Shown here: piece by piece, positions 15,973-24,497 of the stretch
Layout of the letters: each line of letters starts with the position of its first letter
Numbering within the stretch: position 1 is the first letter of the stretch
Source of the DNA: Rhodoferax sp.
GTDB lineage: Bacteria; Pseudomonadota; Gammaproteobacteria; Burkholderiales; Burkholderiaceae_C
Reading direction: 5' to 3'
Assembly (NCBI GenBank): GCA_013791765.1
Contig: VMTC01000050.1
Location: 1 to 40,663, forward strand
Length of the DNA stretch: 40,663 nucleotides
The notes under the pieces: generated by a model
Told to the model about the DNA's origin: nothing
The model's input: only the letters and a program-made list of their open reading frames with translations
Database searches by the model: none
Translations under genes and position numbers: made by a program

Positions 15973-17304
15973 CTATGGGGCGCCAACGCCCTTGTCGATG
16001 CCGAGCTTGCGCATCTTTTCCCACAGGTTCTTGCGGCTGATGCCCAGCGAGTCGGCGCAGCATTGGATCTGCCATTGGCAGGCACCGAGCGCGCGCATGA
16101 TGAAGTCACGCTCGCATTCGCTCAGATAGTCACGCAAGCTGCTCGCCACATCCTGTTGCCCCGTCAACGGCGGTGCGGGTCGGTCGAACAAAATGTCATG
16201 CGCGATCAGGTTGCCGTCGCTCATCAGGCTGGCGCGCTCCAGCGCGTTCTTGAGTTCCCTGATGTTGCCCGGCCAGGGGTAGGCCGTGAGCGCGTGTTCG
16301 GCCGCGGCGGTCAGACTGGGCACCGGCTTGCCATTGGCAAGCGCAATGTCGGCCAGCAGCGAGCGTGCCAGCGGCAGGATGTCTTCAGGGCGCTCGCGCA
16401 GCGCAGGGATGCGCAGCTCAACCACGTTGATGCGGTAATACAGGTCTTCGCGGAAAGCGCCACTCACCACGCGCTCTTGCAGCACCTGGTGCGTGGCGCA
16501 GACCAGGCGCAAGTCCACTTCAATTGGCGCCTCACCGCCGACCCGCACAATGCGGCGCTCCTGCAGCGCGCGCAGCACCTTCACCTGCATCGGCAGCGGC
16601 ATGTCGCCAATCTCGTCCAGAAACAGCGTGCCACCGTCGGCCTGCTCAAACACGCCTTTCTTGGTGCGCACAGCGCCGGTAAAAGCGCCTTTTTCGTAGC
16701 CAAACAACTCGGCTTCGAGCAGGCTCTCGGTCAGCGCGCCACAGTTGACGGCGATAAACGGTTTGTCGGCGCCCGTGAGCTCGTGCAGCGCCTGCGCGAC
16801 CCGCTCCTTGCCAACGCCGGATTCGCCGGTGATCAGCACCGAGGCGGCGCTGGTTGAAATGCGGCGCAACATGGCGTCAATTTGCTGCATCGCGGGCGAC
16901 TGCCCCAGCCCGCTCGGGCCCAGGTCGCGCTCAGGCGCAAGCAGCGCCTGAAGCTTGTCGATCATCGCGTCCAGATCAAAGGGTTTGGTCAGGTAGTCGT
17001 GGGCCCCTTGCTTGAGCAAGCGCACGGCGGTGTCAATGTCGCCATGGCCGGTCATAAAGATGAACGGCGGCAAGTTACCGCGCAAGGCCTGCAACTGTTC
17101 AAACAACATATCGCCGGTGATGTCGGGCAGACGGATGTCGCTCAGAACCAGGGCGTAATCTCGTTGCTGCAGTGCGGCCAGCGCGGCGGCGCCGGTGCGA
17201 TGCCAGTCAAAGCGCATGCCCTCCAGGCCAAAACGGTCGGCCAGCGATTCGCCCATGATTTCATCGTCTTCAATCAGGCAGATTTGGCGTGGCAGTGGCG
17301 GCAT
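15973..17304 (-). CDS. Sigma-54-dependent response regulator (NtrC family; AioR/ArxR-like)
   Basis: A 443-residue protein: receiver domain (about 1-120, phospho-acceptor Asp near 55 in LSDIRLPD, TKPFD near 100), AAA+ sigma-54 interaction domain (about 140-375, Walker A GESGVGKE, GAFTGA loop intact, LFLDEIGDMP) and a C-terminal Fis-type helix-turn-helix (CADSLGISRKNLWEKMRK). The ATG at 17304 (MPPLPRQICLIEDDE) overlaps the kinase 3' end by about 35 bases. It activates sigma-54 promoters; the divergent molybdoenzyme operon has one at 19972-19987, with palindromic upstream sites. Confidence 0.92.
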   Translation of the reverse strand: MPPLPRQICLIEDDEIMGESLADRFGLEGMRFDWHRTGAAALAALQQRDYALVLSDIRLPDITGDMLFEQLQALRGNLPPFIFMTGHGDIDTAVRLLKQGAHDYLTKPFDLDAMIDKLQALLAPERDLGPSGLGQSPAMQQIDAMLRRISTSAASVLITGESGVGKERVAQALHELTGADKPFIAVNCGALTESLLEAELFGYEKGAFTGAVRTKKGVFEQADGGTLFLDEIGDMPLPMQVKVLRALQERRIVRVGGEAPIEVDLRLVCATHQVLQERVVSGAFREDLYYRINVVELRIPALRERPEDILPLARSLLADIALANGKPVPSLTAAAEHALTAYPWPGNIRELKNALERASLMSDGNLIAHDILFDRPAPPLTGQQDVASSLRDYLSECERDFIMRALGACQWQIQCCADSLGISRKNLWEKMRKLGIDKGVGAP

Positions 17305-18742
17305 GAACGGGTTCCAGGGGAATGATGACGGTAAAGCGGGTGAGCGGGTCGCTTGATTCGGCGCTGATGGTACCGCCCAATTGCGTGACGATCTGGTAAC
17401 AAATCCACAGGCCCAGGCCGTTGCCATGCTCCGAGAAACGGGTGAAGGGCTCGAACAGGCGCGTTAACTGCTGCGGCAAGAGCGGTATGCCCGTGTTTTC
17501 AACCACCAGCACGAAGCGCGTTTCGCTGGCCAAGGCCCGCACCGCCACCTGACCGCCAGGGCCGGCCGCTGCAATGGCGTTAAGCAACAGGTTAATGAGC
17601 ACTTGGCGCACCAAGGTAGAAGGCAAAGGCAGTGCGCCGGGCAGTGCCGCCACCCAGGACAGCCGCGTGCCCTGCTTGTTGGCCGCGGGCGTGACCAGAA
17701 TGCGAACGTCGTCCAGGTCGGCGCCGCCCAACGGGCGACTTTTGACTTTGGCCTCCACCAGCAGCGCGGCGACGGTTTCGCGGATCTGCGACAGACCGCG
17801 CTCCAGCAGCGACACGGTCTTTTGCGTCACCGGGTCCGGGTGGCCATGGCGCTTGAGCGTGCTGATGGCGTTGAGCATGCCGCCCAGTGGGTTGTTGATT
17901 TCGTGTGCAATGCTGGCCGTCAGCCGCCCCACTGCAGCCATGCGTTCGCTCTTGATCATTTCTTTTTCAAGCTCGGCCTTTTCCCGGAACTTGGCCAGCA
18001 CGGTTTCATAAGCCAGAAAAAGCTGGCCCGCTTCGTCCTGGTAGCGGTAGAGCGCCGGGTCCAGCACCTCAAGGTCGTCGCTGCCGATGCGGCGGATGCG
18101 CTCGGTCACCAACCGCATCGGCAGCATCATGCGGTGCCCCCAGTAGGCTGTAATGGGCAGCAGCACGCACAGCACCAGCAAGGTGATCCAAAGCGAGTGG
18201 ATCAAAGTCAACTCAAAACGTTGCCACAGCAGGGACTTGTTGTAAGACACGATCAAGGTGCCCAGGCGCACGCCGTCATTGCTGATCGGCACGGCCACGT
18301 CAATGCGCTGGGCGCTGCTTGCATCGCGCACAAAAATGGCCGCGTCCGACGCCATGGGCAGCACGCGATCGAGCGCTGCAAAGTCGGTGTCCAGGGAGGC
18401 CAGCGGGCTGAGCACCGGGTGCTCTTCGGGGTGGGACGACACATAAACCCGGCGCGCACTGTCGAGCACGATCAGGCCTTCAGCCAGTGCGGTGCCGGGG
18501 TTGGCGGCAAAGGGCAGTGAAACGGCCTCAAAAGCACCCCACACGTTGTCATGCAGGATCAGGGGAAATAACGAATGCGCCATGCTGCGCCCCAGGTCCT
18601 GCGCGCTCTTCAGCAGGTCTTCATTGAGGCTGTCCCAAGCCTGCACGATGAAAGACGTTGACAGCGCAAGCGCGGTCGCCACGATCAGGCCGCCGCCCCA
18701 AAGCGGCAGCTTGAAGCGCAAGCTGAGGTGAAACAGGCGCAT
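17270..18742 (-). CDS. Membrane sensor histidine kinase (AioS/TtrS-like)
   Basis: A 490-residue protein with two membrane helices (about 10-32 and 180-203) flanking a periplasmic sensor region, a HAMP-like linker, HisKA with SIAHEINNPLGGML (His near 280), and HATPase_c with LINLLLNAIAAAG and GNGLGLWICYQI. It probably senses through the periplasmic binding protein encoded just before it; their genes overlap by four bases (ATGA). It should phosphorylate the downstream sigma-54 regulator. Confidence 0.9.
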   Translation of the reverse strand: MRLFHLSLRFKLPLWGGGLIVATALALSTSFIVQAWDSLNEDLLKSAQDLGRSMAHSLFPLILHDNVWGAFEAVSLPFAANPGTALAEGLIVLDSARRVYVSSHPEEHPVLSPLASLDTDFAALDRVLPMASDAAIFVRDASSAQRIDVAVPISNDGVRLGTLIVSYNKSLLWQRFELTLIHSLWITLLVLCVLLPITAYWGHRMMLPMRLVTERIRRIGSDDLEVLDPALYRYQDEAGQLFLAYETVLAKFREKAELEKEMIKSERMAAVGRLTASIAHEINNPLGGMLNAISTLKRHGHPDPVTQKTVSLLERGLSQIRETVAALLVEAKVKSRPLGGADLDDVRILVTPAANKQGTRLSWVAALPGALPLPSTLVRQVLINLLLNAIAAAGPGGQVAVRALASETRFVLVVENTGIPLLPQQLTRLFEPFTRFSEHGNGLGLWICYQIVTQLGGTISAESSDPLTRFTVIIPLEPVHAATATPNLPD

Positions 18743-19596
18743 CAGCGATTGTCAACCAGGCGCATCATCTCGGAGACGCTGTCGTAGAGTTTGGGCGATC
18801 CCTCGATGAAGCCATCAAGCTTGAGGCGGGTCAACAGGGCTCGGCCCTGCTCGTTGTTCTTCATGTCCATCAGGACGCTTTGCATGCGCAAAAAATCAAC
18901 CTCAGACACATTTTTTTGGGCCACCATCGGCGGAAAACCATAGTCTGGTGATCTCCAGGCAATGCGGGTCTTGGCGGTGATGTCCGGGCGCACCTTGTTC
19001 AATACATCCCACACATAGCTGTCCACCGCAGCGCCTTGAGACAATCCCGCCGCCACGGCGTCAATGGCTTTGCGGTGCGACCATGTGAAAAACGTGCGTT
19101 TGAAAAAAGTGGCGGGGTTGGCGCCGCGGCGCTTGATCTCAAAACGCGGCACCAGATAACCGGTATTCGAGTAGGGGTCGGCATAGGCAAAGACCGCGCC
19201 TTGGAGATCGCCGACGCTGGTCGTTCGGGTGTCTCGCGCCGGGACAATCAGGTAAGAGCGGTAGGTCGGTTGCCCCTCGTTGAGGGCCACCGCCAGCAGG
19301 CGAACCTCATCTTTGAGCATCACGTAAGGGTAGTCGCAGAGCCACGCGAACTCGACCTTTTGCTGGTTCAGCAAGTCCATGGTCTCGCGGTAGCGGTCGC
19401 GCTGAACAAACTCAACCGGGCGCTTTAAACGGACTTCCAGATAGCCACGCCATTCAGCCAGCAGGGCGTGCTGGTCATGCAAGAAAGCCGGTGTCATGGC
19501 GAAGCGGATGACCTGCGGGTTCGCGCCGGCCTGCGCGCCCAAGCACGCCAGGCCAAACCAAAGGGAGATCAGTAAGCACTTGACTATTTTTGACAT
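18742..19596 (-). CDS. PhnD-type periplasmic binding protein, sensory partner (AioX/ArxX-like)
   Basis: A 284-residue protein with a signal peptide (KIVKCLLISLWFGLACLGAQAGA) and a phosphate/phosphonate-binding (PhnD, PF12974) fold: IRFAMTPAFLHDQHALLAEW, then VEFAWLCDYPYVM and AYADPYSNTGYLVP. No ABC permease or ATPase is nearby; instead it leads a kinase/regulator operon, as in AioXSR and ArxXSR, where the binding protein senses arsenite, and by analogy in TtrSR, where a similar domain is fused to the kinase. Ligand here is unknown. A GTTACC palindrome (19608-19623) lies 11 bases upstream of the ATG, suggesting autoregulation. Confidence 0.85.
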   Translation of the reverse strand: MSKIVKCLLISLWFGLACLGAQAGANPQVIRFAMTPAFLHDQHALLAEWRGYLEVRLKRPVEFVQRDRYRETMDLLNQQKVEFAWLCDYPYVMLKDEVRLLAVALNEGQPTYRSYLIVPARDTRTTSVGDLQGAVFAYADPYSNTGYLVPRFEIKRRGANPATFFKRTFFTWSHRKAIDAVAAGLSQGAAVDSYVWDVLNKVRPDITAKTRIAWRSPDYGFPPMVAQKNVSEVDFLRMQSVLMDMKNNEQGRALLTRLKLDGFIEGSPKLYDSVSEMMRLVDNR

Positions 19597-19607
19597 TCCA
19601 TTTTCTC

Positions 19608-19623
19608 GTTACCAGGTGGTGAC
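19608..19623. promoter_or_regulatory. Upstream activator palindrome, site 1
   Basis: GTTACCAGGTGGTGAC, one base off a perfect GTTACC-N4-GGTAAC palindrome. It lies close to the start of the binding-protein gene, probably over its promoter. Confidence 0.65.
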
Positions 19624-19647
19624 ATCAGTCAAAGTTTGTTGGCTCAG

Positions 19648-19663
19648 GTTACCAGACGGTAAC
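19648..19663. promoter_or_regulatory. Upstream activator palindrome, site 2
   Basis: GTTACCAGACGGTAAC, a perfect 6-4-6 palindrome centred exactly 40 bp from site 1. It is a likely binding site for the NtrC-type regulator encoded at 15973. Confidence 0.7.
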
Positions 19664-19806
19664 TTCTCGTTGGCCGCCACGGGCAACCCGGTGGTCTAAG
19701 ACGTGGAAGCCTGAAAGCCAAGTGAATTTTAGCGATTGATGTCTGTGCAGCATTCGGCGCGGTGGCCATGCCCCGGCTAAGAAACCCGCATTGGCGCTGT
19801 CCACCT

Positions 19807-19822
19807 GTTACCAACGGGTAAC
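19807..19822. promoter_or_regulatory. Upstream activator palindrome, site 3
   Basis: GTTACCAACGGGTAAC, a perfect 6-4-6 palindrome about 160 bp upstream of the sigma-54 promoter, a normal enhancer distance for NtrC-type activators. Confidence 0.7.
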
Positions 19823-19971
19823 GAGGGCGCCGGCAGCGCACCGACCGCGCGAAGGCGCAAATGGTGACCGGGCAGGTCTGTGTTCCAAGGTATAGCTGCC
19901 TCTGAACGGGTGGCTTGAGTGGGCTGTTCGCGCATGCGTGAACGGGGGTCTATTCGCGCGTTCTTGATCCG

Positions 19972-19987
19972 TGGCATGGAGTTTGCA
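19972..19987 (+). promoter_or_regulatory. Sigma-54 (-24/-12) promoter of the molybdoenzyme operon
   Basis: TGGCATGGAGTTTGCA matches the consensus TGGCACG-N4-TTGCA with one mismatch and correct GG/GC spacing. It lies 185 bp upstream of the molybdoenzyme start, on the same side as the NtrC-type enhancer palindromes. Confidence 0.75.
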
Positions 19988-20080
19988 TGGAGAACGGTGA
20001 CGGATCGAATTCACGGGAATCAATACGAGCCTGTTCAAGCCCAAAACCGGGCATCAACGAGAAGGCAAAAGCCCTGTCGT

Positions 20081-20121
20081 TTGATCTGAATCAGGAATCT
20101 TTTTTTTTGACCTCGTACAGT
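20081..20121 (+). promoter_or_regulatory. FNR/Anr-type promoter of the molybdoenzyme operon
   Basis: TTGATCTGAATCAG at 20081-20094 matches the FNR box TTGAT-N4-ATCAA at 9 of 10 positions. A -10-like TACAGT at 20116-20121 puts the box at about -41.5, the class II position. A run of nine to ten T residues lies between them. Confidence 0.6.
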
Positions 20122-20172
20122 CATAGCGTGTCGCCAAGGCGATAGGGTCGAATTTCACACTAGGAGCATGGC

Positions 20173-22728
20173 ATGAAGCTGACAAGACGAATTTTCATCA
20201 TGGCATCGGGCATTTCTGCCGGGTCGCTAATCACGGGGCGCGTCGGTATGGCGGCGCAGCCCATCCACAGCGCGCTGATCCCGCGCAAGGCAAAACCCAG
20301 CAGCCCGGCGGTTGGCACTTGGGTTGCCAGCACCTGCCAGGGCTGTACCCAATGGTGCGCAGTCCAGATTTTGGTTCAGAACGGTCGTGCCACCCGCGTG
20401 CGCGGCAACCCGCTGTCAAAAACCAACCATGGTTATGTCTGCCCGCGTGGCCACATGATTCCGCAGCAGATGTATGACCCAGACCGCATCAAGACCCCCA
20501 TGAAGCGCACCAACCCACTCAAGGGCCGGGGCATTGATCCGAAGTTTGTGCCGATCTCCTGGGACGAAGCGCTTGACACCGTCGCCGAAAAAATGATGGA
20601 ACTGCGCCGCGCCGGTGAGCCGGGCAAGCTGATGTACATGCGCGGTCGCTATTCGTCTACGAGCACCAGTTTGTTGTACGGCACCTTGCCCAAGGTGTGG
20701 GGCACGGCCAACTATTTCTCACACAGTTCCATCTGTGCCGAAGCCGAAAAAATGGGACCTGGCCTGACGCAGGGCTTTTTTGGCTACCGCGACTACGACC
20801 TTGGCAACACCAACTGCCTGGTGGCGTGGGGCTGCGACCCGCTGAGTTCCAACCGCATGGTGCCCAACACCATGAACCACTTTGCAGACATCGTAAAACG
20901 TGGCACCGTGATCGCCATTGACCCGCGCATGTCCACAATCGCCGCCAAGGCGCACGAGTGGCTGCCCATCAACCCGGGCACCGACGGTGCATTGGCCGGT
21001 GCCGTTGCCCATGTGTTGTTAACAGAAGGCATGTGGAGCCGCGAGTTTGTGGGTGACTTCGTGAATGGCAAAAACCTGTTTGTGGCTGGCCAGACCATCG
21101 ATGAGGCGGCCTTTGTAGAGAAGGAAACCAATGGTGTCATCAAGTGGTGGAACCTGGAACTCAAAGACCGCACACCTGCCTGGGCTGCAAAAGAAACGCT
21201 GATTCCCGTAGAGCAGATTTTGCGTGTTGCCCGCGCCATGGGTAAAGCCGGCTCCAAGACGGCGGTCTGGATGGGCCCGGGTGTGGCCATGAACCCGCGC
21301 GGCACCTACACCGCCATGGCGGTGCACGCACTCAATGGCTTGTTGGGGTCGATTGATGCCGAGGGCGGTGTCTGGCAGAGCAGCAGCGTGCCGCTGGGCA
21401 AATTCCCAAGTGCCGATAAATATGTTGACGACGTTGCAAAAGCGGCCGGCAAAGGCAAGAAGCTCGATGGGCGCGGCGCCAAAGACATGCCGGCCATGAT
21501 GAATGCCAAGCCCGGCAGTGGCGTGGTGACCAACAACGTGGCCAACGGCCTGCTCAAGGACCCCGGTGCGGTCAAGGTGTTTATTTCATCCTGGTCCAAC
21601 TTCAACTTTTCCTGCACTGGCGCTGGCCGTTGGGACGAAGCCATGGCCAAAGTGCCTTTCTTTGTGCACATGGTGCCCAACGTTTCCGAGATGACGCAGT
21701 TTGCCGACATCGTGCTGCCCTCAACCTTCAACTCGGCTGAGGGTTGGTCAATCATCACGAACGCGGGCAACGGCCATGGCTACGCCTCCATCCAGCAAGC
21801 CGCCGTCAAACGCTTGTGGGACGTCAAGCAAGAAGAAACCGAAGTGATGTGGTTGTTGGCTGAAAAGCTCAAAGCCAAAGGGTTTGCCAACTTGTTTGAT
21901 TACTACTCGAAGGAATTCATAGACCCTGAAACTGGCAAATTGCCTACCACGGCCATGGAATTCAGCGAGATCGCAGCCAAGATCAGCAGTGCCACGCTGT
22001 GGATGCCCAAGGAGCCGCTGAAAGGCGACCCGGCCATCAACGGTTGGGCCGACTTCAAGGCCAAGGGCATGTTCAGTGGCCCCAAATACACGCTCAAAAA
22101 GGGCTGGGGTGGCAAATTTGCAACCGAGACCAAGAAGTTTGAGTTCTACAGCGAAACCCTTAAAAAGGGCTTGCTGGAGCACGCCAAAAAGTACGAGACC
22201 ACAACCGACGACATCATGACGGTCAGCGGATACACGGCGCGTGGTGACGTGGCCTTTATGCCGCACTACGAGCCCGTCAAGCGCCACGGCAGCGTGGCAG
22301 ACTACCCGTTCACCTTCATCGACTACAAGTCGCGTCTGAACCGCGAAGGTCGCTCGGCCAACATCACCTGGTACCAGGAGTTCAAGAAGGTTGACCCGGG
22401 TGATGTGTCTTGGGGTGATGTGGTCAAAATGAACCCGCTGGACGGGGCCAAATTCGGCCTCAAGTCGGGTGACAACGTGACGATCACCTCCATGGCTGGC
22501 ACGATCAGTTGCCAACTTAAGCTGTGGGAGGGCGTGCGCCCCGGCACCGTGGCTAAATGTTTTGGCCAGGGGCACTGGGCTTATGGCCGCGTGGCCACCA
22601 AAGACTTTGCCAAAGCGATTCCTCTTGGCGGAAACAACAACGAAATTCTGGTCGATGACTATGACCGGCTCAGCGGTGCCACAGCCCGCAACGGTGGTTT
22701 CACCGGCGTTCGCATTCAAAAGGCCTGA
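20173..22728 (+). CDS. Molybdopterin oxidoreductase catalytic subunit, ArrA/ArxA/PsrA group, Tat-exported
   Basis: An 851-residue DMSO-reductase-family enzyme with a Tat signal (TRRIFIM). N-terminal 4Fe-4S ligands are C55, C58, C62 and C90. The molybdenum ligand is predicted as C188 in SHSSICAEAEK. Residues known at the active site of Shewanella ArrA (Arg165, Tyr166, His189, Cys193, Lys198, Tyr210) align here as R159, Y160 (RGRY), H184, C188, K193 and Y205 (GYRDYD). RGRY is the ArrA-type motif, not the GRGWG-type I recall for ArxA. Length equals ArrA (~854). It should be periplasmic with bis-MGD. Neighbours (FeS subunit, TorD chaperone, MobB) fit. Arsenate reductase is the best guess, but sulfur-compound reduction by a related clade is not excluded. 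AGGAG precedes the ATG. Confidence 0.85.
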   Translation: MKLTRRIFIMASGISAGSLITGRVGMAAQPIHSALIPRKAKPSSPAVGTWVASTCQGCTQWCAVQILVQNGRATRVRGNPLSKTNHGYVCPRGHMIPQQMYDPDRIKTPMKRTNPLKGRGIDPKFVPISWDEALDTVAEKMMELRRAGEPGKLMYMRGRYSSTSTSLLYGTLPKVWGTANYFSHSSICAEAEKMGPGLTQGFFGYRDYDLGNTNCLVAWGCDPLSSNRMVPNTMNHFADIVKRGTVIAIDPRMSTIAAKAHEWLPINPGTDGALAGAVAHVLLTEGMWSREFVGDFVNGKNLFVAGQTIDEAAFVEKETNGVIKWWNLELKDRTPAWAAKETLIPVEQILRVARAMGKAGSKTAVWMGPGVAMNPRGTYTAMAVHALNGLLGSIDAEGGVWQSSSVPLGKFPSADKYVDDVAKAAGKGKKLDGRGAKDMPAMMNAKPGSGVVTNNVANGLLKDPGAVKVFISSWSNFNFSCTGAGRWDEAMAKVPFFVHMVPNVSEMTQFADIVLPSTFNSAEGWSIITNAGNGHGYASIQQAAVKRLWDVKQEETEVMWLLAEKLKAKGFANLFDYYSKEFIDPETGKLPTTAMEFSEIAAKISSATLWMPKEPLKGDPAINGWADFKAKGMFSGPKYTLKKGWGGKFATETKKFEFYSETLKKGLLEHAKKYETTTDDIMTVSGYTARGDVAFMPHYEPVKRHGSVADYPFTFIDYKSRLNREGRSANITWYQEFKKVDPGDVSWGDVVKMNPLDGAKFGLKSGDNVTITSMAGTISCQLKLWEGVRPGTVAKCFGQGHWAYGRVATKDFAKAIPLGGNNNEILVDDYDRLSGATARNGGFTGVRIQKA

Positions 22729-22758
22729 TCGCCGTCAACAAGTACAGGAGTAAATATC

Positions 22759-23574
22759 ATGACAAGACTTGGAATGGTCATTGACCTTGCAAAATGCAAC
22801 GGCTGCGGCGCTTGCGCCTTTGCGTGTAAAGCCGAAAACAACACCCGTGACCGAGGCGACGATCAAAGCTTCAACTGGGCTGATTTTTTGATGAAGACCG
22901 AGGGCACGTTCCCTAACACCACACATTCGGTTATACCGGTGCTGTGCAACCATTGTTCGGACGCACCTTGCGTCAAAATTTGTCCTGGCAATCCGGAGAA
23001 AGCGGGCAATCCCAAGAGGTCTCCAAAAGGCAAGCCCTGGAAAGCGCTTTACAAGACGCCAGAGGGCATCACCCTGCACGACCCCGCCCTGTGCATTGGC
23101 TGTGGCGATTGCCAAACGGCATGCCCCTACAGCGTGCCCAGACTCGATGCCTCCAGCCTGCACGGCGGTAGCTACAGCATCATCAGCCTCAACACATCGG
23201 GTGAAGACCCGCAACCACGCTGGTCCGACAAAACATCGGCCGTACCCGGTTGCACATCCTCCGGTGCAGAGGTTGCAGCCCTGGCAGGGGCAGTGCCGCC
23301 CATGTTGAATCAGTGGAAAGGCGGTGACGTGCAACCAGTGCGCACGGACGACGTGATTGAAAAGTGCACCTTCTGCTACCACCGTGTGCTCAACGGTTTG
23401 CAGCCCGCCTGCGTAGAGGTTTGCCCGTCCAAGGCGCGCATTTTTGGTGACCAGGAAGATTCGAAGAGCGAAATTGCCAAGATTTTGAAGAACGAAAAGT
23501 CGTGGCGTTTGCTGGAAGAGAAGGGCACCAAGCCCAATGTGCACTATATTGGCAAGTACAGCCCCAGGGCTTGA
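22759..23574 (+). CDS. 4Fe-4S ferredoxin-type electron-transfer subunit (ArrB/PsrB/TtrB-like)
   Basis: A 271-residue protein with four cysteine clusters: CNGCGACAFACK, CNHCSDAPCVKICP, CIGCGDCQTACP, and CTFC with PACVEVCP, so four 4Fe-4S centres. No signal peptide, as usual for subunits co-exported with a Tat-bearing partner. It should pass electrons from the cytochromes to the molybdoenzyme. The start follows the catalytic gene by 30 bases with AGGAG. An insert of about 60 residues lies between clusters 3 and 4 (SLHGGSYSIISLNT region). Confidence 0.9.
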   Translation: MTRLGMVIDLAKCNGCGACAFACKAENNTRDRGDDQSFNWADFLMKTEGTFPNTTHSVIPVLCNHCSDAPCVKICPGNPEKAGNPKRSPKGKPWKALYKTPEGITLHDPALCIGCGDCQTACPYSVPRLDASSLHGGSYSIISLNTSGEDPQPRWSDKTSAVPGCTSSGAEVAALAGAVPPMLNQWKGGDVQPVRTDDVIEKCTFCYHRVLNGLQPACVEVCPSKARIFGDQEDSKSEIAKILKNEKSWRLLEEKGTKPNVHYIGKYSPRA

Positions 23575-23598
23575 CAATTTTTGTTGCCAATTGCCGCA

Positions 23599-23624
23599 GG
23601 GGCCGGGTTGACCGGCCCCTTTTT
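23599..23624 (+). terminator. Intrinsic-terminator-like hairpin inside the operon
   Basis: GGGGCCGG, a 5-base loop, CCGGCCCC, then TTTTT. It stands between the FeS subunit and the TorD gene, whose ribosome site (AAGGA) follows at once. It may attenuate expression of the downstream genes relative to the enzyme subunits. Confidence 0.75.
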
Positions 23625-23636
23625 CAAGGAAATTTG

Positions 23637-24284
23637 ATGTCTGACTATGCTCCCGACGAAGCCACCGCACGTGCTGACCTGTGCCGTTTCCTGTCTGCCT
23701 GCTACTACGAGCCCGCGCCAGAATTTGCCGAAGAAAACCTGTTTGACTCCCTGCTGGTAGCTACCCGGCAGGTGCACCCTGATCTGGCGGAGCAGGCACG
23801 CAAGTTGGGTGAAGCCTTTGCATCGCAAGACTTGCAGACCTTGCTCGTGGACTACACGCGGCTCTTCCTCGGGCCGATGCAGGCACTGGCCTCTCCCTAT
23901 GGCTCGGCCTGGCTGAACACGCCTGTGCCGACTGAAGGCAATCCGCCCCTGGCCGTACTTGATTTGTACAGTGAAGGCGGCTTTGACATGGATGCTGATT
24001 TCAGGGAGCTGCCAGACCATGTGGCCGTAGAGCTGGAGTTCTTGTACTTGCTTACATTCAACAAAAACCATGCCGATGCTGCTGGCGTGCAAAACGATTC
24101 AGCCACCACCCCCACCACCATCGCAGCGCTGCGTGAGCGTTTTCTGCATGAACACTTGGGCGCCTGGATTGGCCCCTTTGCTGCGGCTGTCAAGGCGAAT
24201 GCAACGACTGATTTTTATCGGGAACTGGCGGATTTAACTGAACGTTTTGTGCGCTTGGAGTCGGCTCAGTTGAGCCTTCATTGA
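23637..24284 (+). CDS. TorD/DmsD-family molybdoenzyme chaperone
   Basis: A 215-residue all-alpha protein with TorD-family features: RADLCRFLSACYYEPAPEF at the N-terminus, DYTRLFLGPMQALASPYGSAW centrally, and PDHVAVELEFLYLLTF. It should bind the Tat signal of the catalytic subunit and aid cofactor insertion before export. The ATG at 23637 has AAGGA 7 bases upstream; the in-frame extension to 23502 lies inside the FeS subunit gene and is rejected. Confidence 0.85.
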   Translation: MSDYAPDEATARADLCRFLSACYYEPAPEFAEENLFDSLLVATRQVHPDLAEQARKLGEAFASQDLQTLLVDYTRLFLGPMQALASPYGSAWLNTPVPTEGNPPLAVLDLYSEGGFDMDADFRELPDHVAVELEFLYLLTFNKNHADAAGVQNDSATTPTTIAALRERFLHEHLGAWIGPFAAAVKANATTDFYRELADLTERFVRLESAQLSLH

Positions 24285-24332
24285 ACTGCTGCTGGCCTAC
24301 CTTGGCAGCCTATACTTTTAATCACAAAAATC

Positions 24333-24497
24333 ATGACTTCCTCGACCACATCGCAACCCCAAAAACACAATCGACTGAAAGACATAGCGCTGTTTCTCGC
24401 ATCGCCCTTCATCGGTCTTGTGTATGCCGTTTTGCTGCCTGGCAAGGTGCTTCAAATTGCCCTGCGTGAACGCAAGGAAAATTCAAAGAATAACTGA
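24333..24497 (+). CDS. 54-residue membrane protein of the molybdoenzyme operon
   Basis: A short frame, MTSSTTSQPQKHNRLKDIAL onwards, with one hydrophobic helix (IALFLASPFIGLVYAVLLPG) and a basic C-terminus (LRERKENSKNN). It fills the gap between the chaperone and the nine-heme cytochrome with no overlap. The pattern resembles small membrane partners of respiratory complexes such as TorE or NapE, but the family is not recognised. No strong ribosome site is visible. Confidence 0.55.
   Translation: MTSSTTSQPQKHNRLKDIALFLASPFIGLVYAVLLPGKVLQIALRERKENSKNN

Noticed and set aside
20100-20109. Run of T residues as a rho-independent terminator
   Set aside because: No GC-rich stem precedes it; it lies in the spacer of the FNR-type promoter.
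21748-22719. Long minus-strand frames opposite the molybdoenzyme and barrel genes
   Set aside because: No motifs, no ribosome sites, and complete overlap with well-supported genes.
20173-22728. ArxA-type arsenite oxidase
   Set aside because: The sequence has RGRY where, from memory, ArxA has a GRGWG-type motif, and the operon lacks an NrfD-like ArxC; the regulatory XSR genes alone are not decisive.
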